Assembly (NCBI RefSeq): GCF_026210795.1
Contig: NC_089445.1
Span: forward strand, 2,046,001-2,110,000
Source: Rhizophagus irregularis
Lineage: Eukaryota; Glomeromycota; Glomeromycetes; Glomerales; Glomeraceae
DNA length: 64,000 nt
Direction of reading: 5' to 3'
Positions 39,878-51,526 of the stretch are shown one piece after another. Under the pieces are notes generated by a model. The model did no database searches. It had not been told where the DNA came from and saw nothing but the letters and a program-made list of their open reading frames with translations. A program made the translations under genes and the position numbers. Within the stretch, counting starts at the first letter, position 1, and the number at the start of each line of letters is the position of its first letter.

Positions 39878-42725
39878 ATATTCAGTTTAATATAAATTTA
39901 CTTCCTCCTCCTTTGTTAGATTTAATAACCAATCAAATTATAATATTTATAAATCATATGATTTTATTAAATGTAATATAAAATTTTAATTATTTCCTCC
40001 TTTTTTTAACAATTATGTAATATGTATATGTATAAGCTTTCTTAAAATATTTTTAGGTTTGTAAATATTTTTCAAGTAATTGTATTTAACGGCAATCTAC
40101 AAATAAATTATTTTAGATATGTAAAAATTCTTATAAAATAATTGGTATTCTTACCTAATTTACTTGCTAAATTTTTTTGTAAATTTTCTTGAATATAAAA
40201 GATATAAAGAAAATGATATATTTCAGAAAACTTTGATGATATTGCATTTATTAAAGCAAAATTTGTATTAGAAAATAAGTAAATAAATAGATTATTATTA
40301 GTTGCTTTAAAAAGACAATTAAGAAATTATTTGTAATTTTCAGTTATCTTATCTTCTGATAAACATTAAGCAACAAGTAAAGTTGTCTACCTAAATCTTT
40401 CCAAAATTTTATGATTAGTTTCTCTAAGATTTTACTATAATTTTACTATAATTTCAGTAAGATTTAGCAGTTTTAATATTTATAATAAATTTTAACAAGT
40501 ATTGTTTTTTTTCAAAGTTTTGCCAATTTTTTAATAAGACTTTTATATAGCTTTGGTAAAGTTTTATTTTTTTAGCATTTTGCTAACTTGCCAAAACCCT
40601 TTAGTTTTTCCAGTAATTTTAGCAATATGACAGTTTTTAATATTATTATCAATTACAACTAAAAGCATTAAATATATATTAAACCTTGGTTTAACATGTA
40701 TTATCTATTTGTATAATATTATTATATTGTAAAAGGCATTGGTATTGATTGAATAACATTCAAAATAAACCCATAAAATAATTATTAAAAGGATCAAGTT
40801 TATATAAATTATTCGCCTAAATTCATAGTTTTTTAACTCAAATAATTTATTAATTATATTTTGAATATCTTCATATCAATTAGTAAATGATGATTTAAAT
40901 TTTTAAATTGCATTATAAAGATCTCTTTTGTAAAAGAAAACTTGCAACTAATAATAGATAAATTTGCTTTAATTTTATATTTCCTTTATTAGTAATATAA
41001 AATTCAATCCTTTTACTAATAATCTATAATACTTAAATGTATATAAATATATATTAGAAATCATAAAATGATTGTATTAGCTAATAATACTTGTAATACT
41101 TATTTTCTGTTAATAATTTGGGTTTAATAAGATTTATGTGCCATAAATATATAATTTTTTTAAACACTCTTTTCTGTTGATAAGTTATATTAATAATTTG
41201 ATTAAAAACTATTTTACCAAGAAATTGCATTCAAATATTTTACATCACATAACTCTATCTTTATTAATTTGAATTCAGAAAACTTTGCATATTGATTAAG
41301 TTTTATTTTTGCATTTTTCCATATAAAAAAAGTAGTACTAACTTTAATATTACTAATAGATTTATCTGTTATTAACTTATTATATTACTTTCTATTAAAG
41401 TAAAATTATAAATTTCATTATTTAGTTGTTGTAATAATAAATTATGTAAATAGTATTATATAATACTGGTAATTTTAACTGTCTATTATTTAAAGTAATT
41501 ACCTTTTTTAAATTTATTTATCCATTTTATTAGAAATTAAAAATTTAATAAATTTAATAATTTTAAATTGCTTTAGCTTTTTTATATAAAATATTATTAT
41601 TAATTATAAAACTTATGAAAAGCATATTTGTAATTCATAATAAAAGAACCTTTTAAAAAAAAATAAATCTACTTTTTTCTTTATTTATTTAATTCTTATA
41701 AATTTAGATTAATAAAAGCCATTTTTTAAAAAAAATATTAGAAATAATATTTTATTTAATATTATATAAGTTGGTAAATTTTATTTTTAAGTTATTGTAT
41801 TTTTTGAAAATCATAATACTTTTAAATATATGTTAATAATTCTTATTTAGTAATTAAAAAAGTTTTTTTTTGATAAATTTTCTTATAATTTGTATAAAAT
41901 ACAAATTATTTTGTAGGTTTTTTTTATTAAAAAACATTTTTAAAAAATGGAACATTTGGCATATATAAAAATTTGAATATTTGCATTAGTTAATATAATA
42001 TGTGGTATAACATACTTAATTATATATTATATTATAAATTTATATATGATAAGGTTTTTTTTATTAAATATAAAATGGAATAGTGAAAATTTATTGGTAT
42101 AGGAAATTATTAGTATATATTATATAGGATATTAGTACATTGAGTTTAACTGTATAAAGCTTTTATTTCCTTCAATCCATTCCTATATCATCAATTCTAT
42201 TCAGAATATTTTCAAATAATATTGAATTTAAAGTAACCTTTAAAGTATAATTACAATTATTTTGTATATATTGTTTTGCTACATGCCTGCACCCAAAATT
42301 GTTCAATAAATTTAATTTACAACTAAACTTTGGACTTATGACCTCAAATTTCAACAATTTCTTGAATTAAAGGTTTTTGTGCAGCAAAATCAAAAATTTG
42401 ACTGGAATTATCATTGAAAGTATCATTCCAGCCTAATTTATGATGGCCAAATTTAATAAGATTTTAAAATAATAGATTTTATGATCGAATTAATCCAACT
42501 GGAAAAAACTCTCTGCTATTATAACTAAAAAAGTAATATTCTATCAAATATTCAAATAATAGGCTTAAATTTTTTATAACAACAAAAAATTTTTCTTTAA
42601 AATTATCTGGCTTTAGACTGTATGCACCGTAAGATTTTATTATTTTTATTTTTTATTTTATTTTTAAAATAAAAAGTTTAAAAGTATTTTTGCGATAATT
42701 ATATTTTTGGACCAATCATATTTAA

Positions 42726-42775
42726 AAGGAGAGGGGACTAAACCGGGGTCTAGGTTAAGGACACATAATAAAGTC
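42726..42775. repeat. Solo inverted-repeat end related to the 38691 MITE
   Basis: AGGAGAGGGGACTAAACCGG then GGTCTAGGTTAAGG resembles the MITE end (shared CTAGGTTAAG and a preceding purine-rich block). No partner arm was seen nearby, so it may be a broken copy. Confidence 0.4.
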
Positions 42776-43925
42776 CTTTAATTTTTCTAGCAAATTTAAG
42801 GGTAGAGATCTGTAAGTTTTAGAAATAATGCATTTATAAATTATAAAATTTTATTTTATAGGTAATTATTTGATTTTAGAATCAAGATTAATAGAATTTG
42901 AAGATTTTATACTTTATCTGTACAAATACTTTTTTAGTATATGTTACAGTATTAAATATTTTTAAACTGTCTTAAATAATGAAACAAATGAAAATCAGAA
43001 ATATTTAAATTAGAAAACAATTTGTTTTAGAAATATGAAGTATTTGTACTTCAAAAATATTAATTTTATCTTACGCAGGCAATCTTGATAATTTTCAATA
43101 TACTGGAGTTTGATCTGGAATGGAACAATAATAAATATACTTTCAATTTCTTGATATATGAGATTTTTCTAATAAAACGGATGATTCGAGATTTGCCATT
43201 AACAACTTGTATTTAAAAAAAAATCGGGATCTTCGCTATGAATAGTCGTCAAGTCGTCAAGAATTGGAATCTACAATTTCAGGATGATTTTGAATCTTTT
43301 CCTGATCCGCCTTATAAGTCTTATAAGTCCAAATCAATAATCACTAAAATCTGTATATATCAATCCTAAAACCTGTTCTTTCTAGTTATACAAAACAATG
43401 CCGAACTCACTCCGTAAAAATAAATACCGTTTATTATAAAGAATCTTCTGATTCATGATCTTAATTATAAAGTAAAAAGTAAATGGAAAAAAGAGGTGGA
43501 TCGAAGATTATATATAATATATCACAATATCACACATTTGATAATAAAGAAACATCAGGACACCAGTCCATTGATCGGTATTTTTTTTTATTTAAAAAAA
43601 TATTTTATAATTACCTTAATTAAATGTAATCCCGTAAATTATTTATATATACGTATGTATATAATAAATATATATATACACATTTTGGAATCACGTATTT
43701 AATATTAACAAAAAAAAAAATTAAATATCAATAATGTACAAAAAAATAAATTACATATAAATTATTATAACTAAAACAAAAAAAATTGTTTGCTTAAAAA
43801 ACTAAAAGTACATAAATGTATACATTTTTTTTTTCTTTTTTTTCTAGTGTATTAAAAATTTCATAATATAATACTAGTTTATATAACAGTATTGCATATA
43901 CTGTATTAAATTTTACTTTTTTCTT

Positions 43926-45452
43926 TTATTTTTTTCTAAATTCAAGTAATCTTCTTCCTTCAATCTTTAATAAAAATGATGTAAATGATACTACCATTAC
44001 CACAATTCCAAGTATCGTAAATGGCGTTGAACTTGCAGGAAATTTTTTGAATACTGCGGCGAATACAGCACCACCAATACTTCCACCACCACCAACTAGA
44101 CCTGAAATAACACCCATAAGTTCTGGATTTACAAAAGGTACAATACCAAAAGAAGTCCCACAACCGGCCTAAAAATAATAAATTTTATTTAGTAAATTGT
44201 GCTCGTGTATAAATAAAATAAATTCAGTAAATAATAAATTATAATAACTTACTTGAGTGAAATAACTGAATAAAATTAAGATAACAATAGCTTCAGCTAA
44301 ACTATTTAAAGTATATGGGAATATAAATAGGAATAAACCTTCCAAAAAGAAGATTATAAATTGAACAAGAAGTCTACCACGAATTCCCATTTTTTCATTA
44401 GCAAAATCCGAAAGGAAACCTCCAGTGGCACGTGAAAATAAATTCATCAAACCAAAAAGTGAAGCGATCAAACCAGCATCCTTTTTGGAAAGGTTAAATT
44501 TTTTTTGTTCATAAAAAAACAAAGTCAAAGCACCATCTACAGCAAGTTCAACACCAAAACAACAAGAATACATAATCATTAAAAGTATAACATTTGGATC
44601 TTTAAGTGCTAATAAGAAAGTTTTAAGATCACGTTTTGGTACAGTAGGAGCCGGAACATTCTTTTCAGAATCTGTGTCAGTTACAACTTTATTTGCATCA
44701 TCTGTATTGGGCTTCTTTTCATTATTAGCTATATGAATTTCTGCAGTTTGTTTAGGGGAAAGGTCACGTTTAAACCAATCACCTTGAGGACAATCATCAG
44801 TGAAGAAATAATCACATAAACCAACAGTGAAGCAAAGAACAGCAGGAATAACTAAAGAAACGCGCCATGATAAGCTAGAACTTAAACCAGCAGAATGAAA
44901 ACCAGCGGCGATCAAAGCCAGAAATATAGTAGTAATACCAGCACCCATGTTTCCCCAACCTCCTACTATAGCATTAGCACTTCCAACAATATTTTTACCA
45001 AACATTTGAGTTGTCCAGAATTGACAAGGAACAAAAGTAGCACCGAGAATACCAATAAAGAAACGTACAACAATTAAACCAACAGGGGTACGTACTAAAG
45101 CACTAAGTCCTACAGGTATAGAACCTAATATAAGCAATAGAGCCATAACACGTTTTGGGCCAAAACGGTCACATAAAGGGCCAACAAGAAAACGGAAAAA
45201 TACAGCGGAGGCCACATTTACAATGTTTCCATCTTCGGCTTGTTCAGGGGTTAATTTTAGATCTTCCTTAATATAAGGTAAAAGAGGAGCAATTGCAAAC
45301 CAGCCCGTAAAAGCTATATTAAAGGAAAGCCATGAAAAATGAAATGCTCTCATATAAGGACGTTTCCCTTGAATGAGATTAATCTCAGTTGCCTTTTGGT
45401 CATCAGGATTAACAGAAAGTTCTTTAGAAGGTTTATCAAATAATTTAATCAT
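43926..45452 (-). CDS. High-affinity nitrate/nitrite transporter, NRT2/CrnA (NNP) family
   Basis: Plasma-membrane MFS proton symporter for nitrate. Exons 44253-45452 and 43926-44168 encode 480 residues. The N-terminal helix region reads FHFSWLSFNIAFTGWFAIAP, typical of NNP carriers. The MFS loop is RFLVGPLCDRFGPKRVMALL. The two nitrate signatures are present: GGWGNMGAGIT in helix 5 and GLVGGGGSIGGAVF in helix 11. A charged central loop (about 222-275) separates the two halves. The C-terminal tail is short (GRRLLEFRKK). The single intron lies between FSYFTQ and AGCGTSFGIV. The upstream side is dense in AGATAAG/CTTATCT sites, as expected for nitrogen GATA-factor control. In a mycorrhizal fungus this would be a nitrate-uptake gene; expression is not shown here. 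Confidence 0.94.
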
Positions 45453-48310
45453 TTTGATAATTTTAAAATGTCAATTCGTTTCAAACTCAAATTATGGACT
45501 TTTGCTTTTTTTTTTGTCGTTAAAAAATATATAATAAAAGACAAAAGCAAAGGTTCCGATCTTCAGGATAAAAAATGGCTTATTTAAGGGTTTTTTTTTT
45601 ATTTTTTGTAAACCTTCGTGTGATACCGGTAATTTTTGTGGATCACCTTATCTAGTATCAGCGCCAAAGAAAAAAAAAGATAAGATTCACGGCAGATTCT
45701 CGAATAAAATTAAATAGAACACGGTTTACAAATAATCTGACATTAATATTTATTTATTAAACAATGATTAAGTAATATATTATTCATTGATAGGCAAACT
45801 AGGAATAAACTGCTTTACAAATGCAATAATACAATAAAATAAAATAAAATTTATTTTTAAACTTTTTGAATGAAATTCATTATTTTTTTTATATTTTTTT
45901 AGTAAGAAGATTGAATCAACGAAATAAAGATAATTAATTGAAAAAGATGGATATAACATTCTTTTTTTAGAGATCAAAATTTGATACGTACGAAAGGGAA
46001 ATTTTGGGCATTTAATTTTGAAAACATTGACGCGAAATTAGTACACGGGGGTCTAGACGTGCATATTGCATTTTTACATTGTATTACATATGCATTGTAT
46101 GATTTATAATAGCAATTATCAAAATCTTTGTTTGTAGGTTTTTTACGTGATCATGATCTGATGATCATATTATTATATATATTGAGTATATATATATATT
46201 ACATTAATACAAGTTTTTATTTTCTGGTCTAGAACGAACAGAACGAAGTTGGATTTAATTTACTTAATTACTTATCATTATTTATCTTATCTTTCGTGAT
46301 ATAATTAATTTTTTATCTTATCAGCTAAAAGTCACCCGTGCCCGATTTCCAGGTTATTGATCAGCTTAATAACGCAGTTCTTGCTGTTTTTAGCTTATCT
46401 ATTTATGATTTTCAATAAACAGTTTTTCCATTTTGGTACTTCATTACTTATCATTGATAAATTATTGGTGAGTTCGATTAAGTATTATTTAAAAAAAAAA
46501 GAAATTATATTATTTACTGGGAGCAATCACCCCTTTTTTTAATACTGTATATGCGTTTACATATGAATACGTTTTCGAGTTCCGTATCCGTCCGGTAGTA
46601 ACGATGTAAAATGGATTGAATTTTAAAAAAAAAATTTCATTTCTCATAGGCTACAACTTAATTTCTATAATTAGTTTAATTATTATTTTTATTTTATTTT
46701 ATTTTATTTTATTTATTTATCTTTTTTTTTAAAAAAAAGAAAGTTCTGATCTTAAAATAAAACAAATACAAAAAGTGGAACGACACTTATCTTAAAAATT
46801 GATAGGTAATAAAAAAAAAAATTTTTTTCATTTTTGTTTATTTGGTCACAAATTGCTTATCTACGAAATGTTTGACATGCTTAATTCACATGTTTTGAAG
46901 ATCCAAATTTTCTAGAAGACTGTTCTAAATATCATTGATAACTTATCAAATTCGTATCTTCTTTATCACCCGTTTTTTTCTGACTATGGATAATCGTAAT
47001 CTTATCAAAAGAGTTAAAGATTGCGTCTCGTAGAGTAACTACTAAAAAAAACGTAAGATTTTTATCGAATTATTCTTATCTTTATATACTTGAAGGACAA
47101 TGGTTACTTCATTCGATCTATGTATCTTCGTATCTTTGTCATTATAGATATGAAATATATGATAGAAATATTTTTTAAACGTTAAACGTATTACATTACT
47201 TAATCATTATTATTATGTATATCACCTGTCAGATAACGTGATACTAATAATGTGTGCTACGCCTATATCGATACGGAAAATTTTAATCTTGGTGTGGGAA
47301 AAATTTGTTATAAAAAAATTCCGCTACGTGGGAAAGTAACAAATAAATTTGATCCTATTTCTTTTTTTTTTCTTTGCTCAATTGCCAAGAATTGATCGAT
47401 ATACATATACTAACTATATTTTATATTGTTGAAATTTTACTGAGTCAGATTTAAAGAATAAAAGGAAACTATTTACTATTTACGTAAATTATCAATGATC
47501 TCGGATTCGGAAATTAATTTTTCTTTTTTTGATTCACTTCTCCACGCGGAAAATTTGATAAGATATCTTTTTTTTTTATTATTTTTGCATATTCAAGAAA
47601 TTTTTATTTGACAACGTTGATCTTTCATATATAAGATACGATCTTCGCTTTCGGATTTTCCGCATATTCGCGTACCACTTGCTTATCTTTTTTCGAACAA
47701 AAAAAAAAAGAAATTATAAAAATGCCGCTACTTTATCCATTTTTCATTTTTAATTTTTAATTTTCATTTATCATTTATCATTTATCATTTTTCATATATC
47801 ATATTTCATTTTTCATTTTCCATTTTCCATTTTTCATTTTTCATTAATCATTTTTCATTTTTCATTTTCCATTTTCCATTTTTCATTTTTCATTAATCAT
47901 TTTTCATTTTTCATTTTCCATTTTCATTTTTATAAATATTAGTCAGCTTACGCTCATAATGAATACACAATTAATGTCCATGTAGAATATTATTAATTTT
48001 TTACGTTCAAAGTTTAATCCTTTTAAGCATTTATTAAAATCTTTGGAACCATTAATATACAAGTTAGTTCAAATTAATTCCTTAATGCTATGTTATTTTT
48101 GGTAATTACCCATAAATTTTACACTTATGTAATTTCATTTACGATATGATATTTCAGAAATGTATCCTACGGATAATGTCAATACTATCCGCTCCGTTCA
48201 ATGATGATTCGAGTTGTATAATCTCAAATGCTTTATATACCACTCTCAAATTTTCTTATCTTCTTCTCTTTCTTTCAAAAAAATTTTAAATAGCTATACA
48301 CTTCGTAAAG
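45453..48310. promoter_or_regulatory. Divergent region with clustered GATA-factor sites
   Basis: Between the nitrate transporter and the 48.3-kb gene. The 7-mer CTTATCT/AGATAAG occurs at about 45647, 45678 (inverse orientation), 46286, 46394, 46786, 46856, 47075, 47683 and 48255, besides looser GATA cores such as TTATCTTATCAGC near 46313. The first two form an inverted pair about 200 bases from the transporter start. No gene is supported here; also contains a (TTTTA)n run near 46690-46720 and the repeat block at 47745. Confidence 0.6.
47745..47936. repeat. TTTTCAT-type tandem repeat with higher-order unit
   Basis: About 190 bases of 7-base units (CATTTTT, CATTTTC, CATTAAT, CATTTAT). A compound unit of about 55 bases containing CATTAATCATTTTTCATTTT is repeated twice in a row. 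Low complexity, no CRISPR-like spacers. Confidence 0.85.
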
Positions 48311-49573
48311 ATGCCATTTTATGATGATGATGATGATAGACCATTTTATAAAAATAAATTATTGATTTCAGCTGAAAGGAGATCTGCGTTTGAAGAAAAA
48401 ACTTCATATAGAGATCGTAATAATAATTATTCCACAACTAAAACTAGTTATGAATCTGAAATAAAATTTAAATCATCAATTCCTTTATATACTCCATCTG
48501 AATCAAATCGTGTTACACCTTATAAAAATTATACTCCCAAGATTTCTGATTCAGGTTGTGTTACGACATATAAAAATAATACCCCATTTAAGGGTTCTGC
48601 TGAAATTATTAATTCAGAACGTACGTCGATTAGAAATTATAGATCTAATGGTTCTGCTAGTTTAGATCATATGTTACATAATAATTATGAATCTAAATTT
48701 TCAGCTGAAATTGCTAATAAAGATGATAATGATTTTAAAATTGAAGCAAGAGCGAGAAGAATGTATGATTCAGATATTAATGGTGTCAAAACTAAATTTG
48801 ATGTAGGTGGTTCAGGTTTATTTGATATTAAAAATAATAATTATAAACTTGAAGCAAATATGGGAGGAATGGTTGATTCAGATAATATAAAAGCTAATTT
48901 TGATGCAGATTGTTCAGGTTTATTTGATATTAAAAATAATAATTATAAACTTAAAGCAAAAGCGAGAGGAATGGCTGAATTGGATACTGACGATCTTAAA
49001 GCTAAAATTGAAGCAGATGGTTCAGCTTCATGGGATAATGTGAGTAATGATTTTAATATTGAAGGAAGAATGAAAGGAATGGTTAAATCAGATTTTGATG
49101 ATGGTTCCACAGCTAAAGTTGAAGTAGATTGTTCAGGTTCATGTGGAAACAATGAAAGAAAAATCGGTGCAAGTATTAAATCATCAATTCAAAAAGATGA
49201 ACTTACTTTTCTTCAAAGTAAAGGTTCGGTTAAGTCAGATGATCTAAAAATAAGTTCAAAACTCAGTAGTACGGTATTTAGAGCTAAAGATGAAGATATG
49301 GATTTCAAATTTTTAAATGCTACAGTAGAAAATAAATTTGGAATAAATAAGGATGGTGTAGATTGTATGGAAAAATTAGGGGTAAGTTTGGTGGAATTTG
49401 AGGGTGCAGGCATTAAATCGAAAATTGGATTAAATCTTGATACAGGAATGTCAGTCAATAGTAACACTATGGAAATTAAAGTAGAAGGTTTTGGTATCAA
49501 ATTAGGAAAAGAAACAGGTTTTAGTACACCTATTGGAGAAGTTTCAGTTGACCTTGGTAGATATCTCGATTGA
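48311..49573 (+). CDS. Unrecognised 420-residue protein with about 35-residue internal repeats
   Basis: Single exon; not recognised. Residues 1-110 are polar and disordered-looking (MPFYDDDDDRPFYKNK; then two TPYKNYTP/TTYKNNTP motifs). From about 114 there are degenerate tandem units: starts near 114 (longer), 167, 202, 237 and 274, with consensus GSG-LFD-hydrophilic-NNxYKLEAxxxGMxxSDxxxxKAxxxAD. The units at 167 and 202 share an identical run of over 40 bases at 105-base spacing, so that duplication is recent. The C-terminal 75 residues form a different Gly-rich, alternating polar/hydrophobic region (IKSKIGLNLDTGMSV, EIKVEGFGIKLGKETGFSTP). This pattern suggests beta strands. No signal peptide and no transmembrane segment. 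A TTTATATA box at about 48231 lies 80 bases before the ATG. Codon usage and length make a real gene likely. Confidence 0.75.
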   Translation: MPFYDDDDDRPFYKNKLLISAERRSAFEEKTSYRDRNNNYSTTKTSYESEIKFKSSIPLYTPSESNRVTPYKNYTPKISDSGCVTTYKNNTPFKGSAEIINSERTSIRNYRSNGSASLDHMLHNNYESKFSAEIANKDDNDFKIEARARRMYDSDINGVKTKFDVGGSGLFDIKNNNYKLEANMGGMVDSDNIKANFDADCSGLFDIKNNNYKLKAKARGMAELDTDDLKAKIEADGSASWDNVSNDFNIEGRMKGMVKSDFDDGSTAKVEVDCSGSCGNNERKIGASIKSSIQKDELTFLQSKGSVKSDDLKISSKLSSTVFRAKDEDMDFKFLNATVENKFGINKDGVDCMEKLGVSLVEFEGAGIKSKIGLNLDTGMSVNSNTMEIKVEGFGIKLGKETGFSTPIGEVSVDLGRYLD

Positions 49574-51526
49574 CCTAGAAAAAATGTTTAATATTTAGTT
49601 TTGTTGTTCACTTATATATAAAATATAGTATCCCGTATAATTGTCATTTTTATTAATGGTTAATTTGTTTTATTAAATAAAGGTCAATGTTACTATGTTA
49701 GTCCCAGTATCAGTCATATGACCACGTTGTTTATTCATGTCACATTAATACATCATATTTGAAATCTATTAGGAGCTTGTATGCTCGTGGGAAGTCCAAC
49801 ATTTTTGTGAGAACGAGATTATTAGGATTAAAAATTTTACGGGTTCTTTGATTTAGATAAGTTTAAAATTAATCGTAAACGGAGTTTGAGTGAAAATTAT
49901 TTATTTGACACATAAAATCTCCACGAATCATCGAATCATGTCTGTCTGAAAACATCATAACCATCTTATTTCACAAGATTTACCAATATTTAATTAAATC
50001 GTCACATTTCAAATTGCTATTATTTTTGTGTATCCTCGCATATTTGGCATCAGAATTTTCTTTAATAGAAGACTAGAATACTACAATACCTTGCAGCTTA
50101 AATTATACAATAACCTAATAGGTCGTTATAATTAAATTGTATTGAAATTTATATCATGTAGAGAAAGTATTTAGTAATATATAATTAACTGAACGCTATT
50201 TATGTCGTTGTTACCACAAATTGTACGCAGTACATGCATAATGTTGAAAACGTAATAATATGTAAACTTTAGTAGCCTGAATTATGTTATAATTTGCTGC
50301 TTAATGCTATTTCTTTTGATGACTCATAAAAATATTCATTTATTTATTACAGGAAATAAATATCGTCAAATAACGTAAATTGATGTGATAAATCTTTTTA
50401 AACTTAAAAAAAAAAAAATTTTTTATTGTATCAACTATCAACTATCAAATGTAAATTACTTGATTCCAAAAACTTTAAGTATATCACTTCTGAAGTTTCT
50501 TTTACTGCACAAAGACGTGGTTTATAGGTTTATAAAAACCATAGTTATTTGACTTTATTTTTGAAAGTTACTCGAAAATTTAGAGAATTGCCAATTAAAA
50601 AAAAAAGCCAAAGGATATTTCACTGTATGACAAACAGTGTAATCTCAACAACATGATGCAGGTATTAAATCCACATTTGCGTATAATATTGCTCGTGCAT
50701 TAATTAAAGGGTAGTGAAATTTTTAAAACAAAAAAGTACCAATTAAAATACGGAATTTTCCGAAATTAAACTTTTAAATAAAAAAAATAAATATATAATT
50801 GTTATTTTTTTGTAAAAATATAAAATATAATAGATCGAATTTTGTTCTCTTTTTTTTTTCTATATTTTTTTTATAAACGAGTGATATGAAACATAAGTTT
50901 GCATTTAAAGTTTTCGGTTAATCCGTATCAATTTAATATACTGTAAAGCGTAGAAACTTTTTTAATAATAAAAACGATCAAAGGTACATGCTATTTTGCT
51001 TTGTTTTTTATTAATCGACATTTTTCACTGGATTATTCAATGCAGCTTGCATTAGATTTAACCAATTAATTTATTGTCAATCATCCAGTAAAAATAGTAA
51101 AAATTAATTGTCGCAGCTTCGTACTCGAGGAGGATTTATATCACTCGACGCGTGAAAAAGAGAGTTTAATATTTTTCTTCTTTAAAGCACAAAAGGTTAC
51201 ATTTAATAATTAACCGAAAGATTGAGCATTATGCAACTAACTATAAAGCATGTGACCACAACGAGGTGAAAAAGAAATAAAATGAACTCGCAAACAATAC
51301 TTCATGATATTTATCTCAACAAAATATTTTCTCCCTTTCCTAACCTTTTTTTTTTTAAAAAAAAAGAAAAAAATTTTACATTCCTTTACTTTTTCTCACC
51401 ACAAACCGCTAAAGAATAAACTTCTTATCGCGGTGTGAACACGCCTAAAGATAAAGTTCTTTAAATAACTTATAATCTTTATTCTACCTCCTCCTTCCAT
51501 CTCTCTCATATCAATAAATTCTTAAC
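49574..51526. other. Intergenic, 1.95 kb
   Basis: No gene or RNA recognised. A CT-rich leader-like stretch (about 51487-51508) precedes the next start. The rest is AT-rich with homopolymers. Confidence 0.5.

Larger units (their letters stand above)
36337..43925. other. AT-rich, CpG-poor gene desert, 7.6 kb
   Basis: No gene supported. The longest frame of note (36964-37170, 68 codons) has no recognisable product. From about 36.5 to 43.0 kb the DNA is extremely AT-rich and CG dinucleotides are almost absent, except inside the insertion at 39636-39877. Composition returns toward the surrounding level near 43.07 kb, where two short tandem doublings occur: GTCGTCAA twice near 43245, and CTTATAAGT twice near 43311. 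It also holds a MITE, a small insertion and a solo inverted-repeat end (listed separately). Old, decayed mobile DNA is likely for the rest, but no family could be recognised. Confidence 0.6.

Noticed and set aside
45780-45977. 65-codon frame upstream of the nitrate transporter
   Set aside because: Low-complexity Lys/Asn/Phe composition typical of AT-rich spacer; no homology signal.
47745-47936. CRISPR-like repeat array
   Set aside because: Units are 7 bases and contiguous with no spacers; this is a eukaryotic low-complexity satellite.
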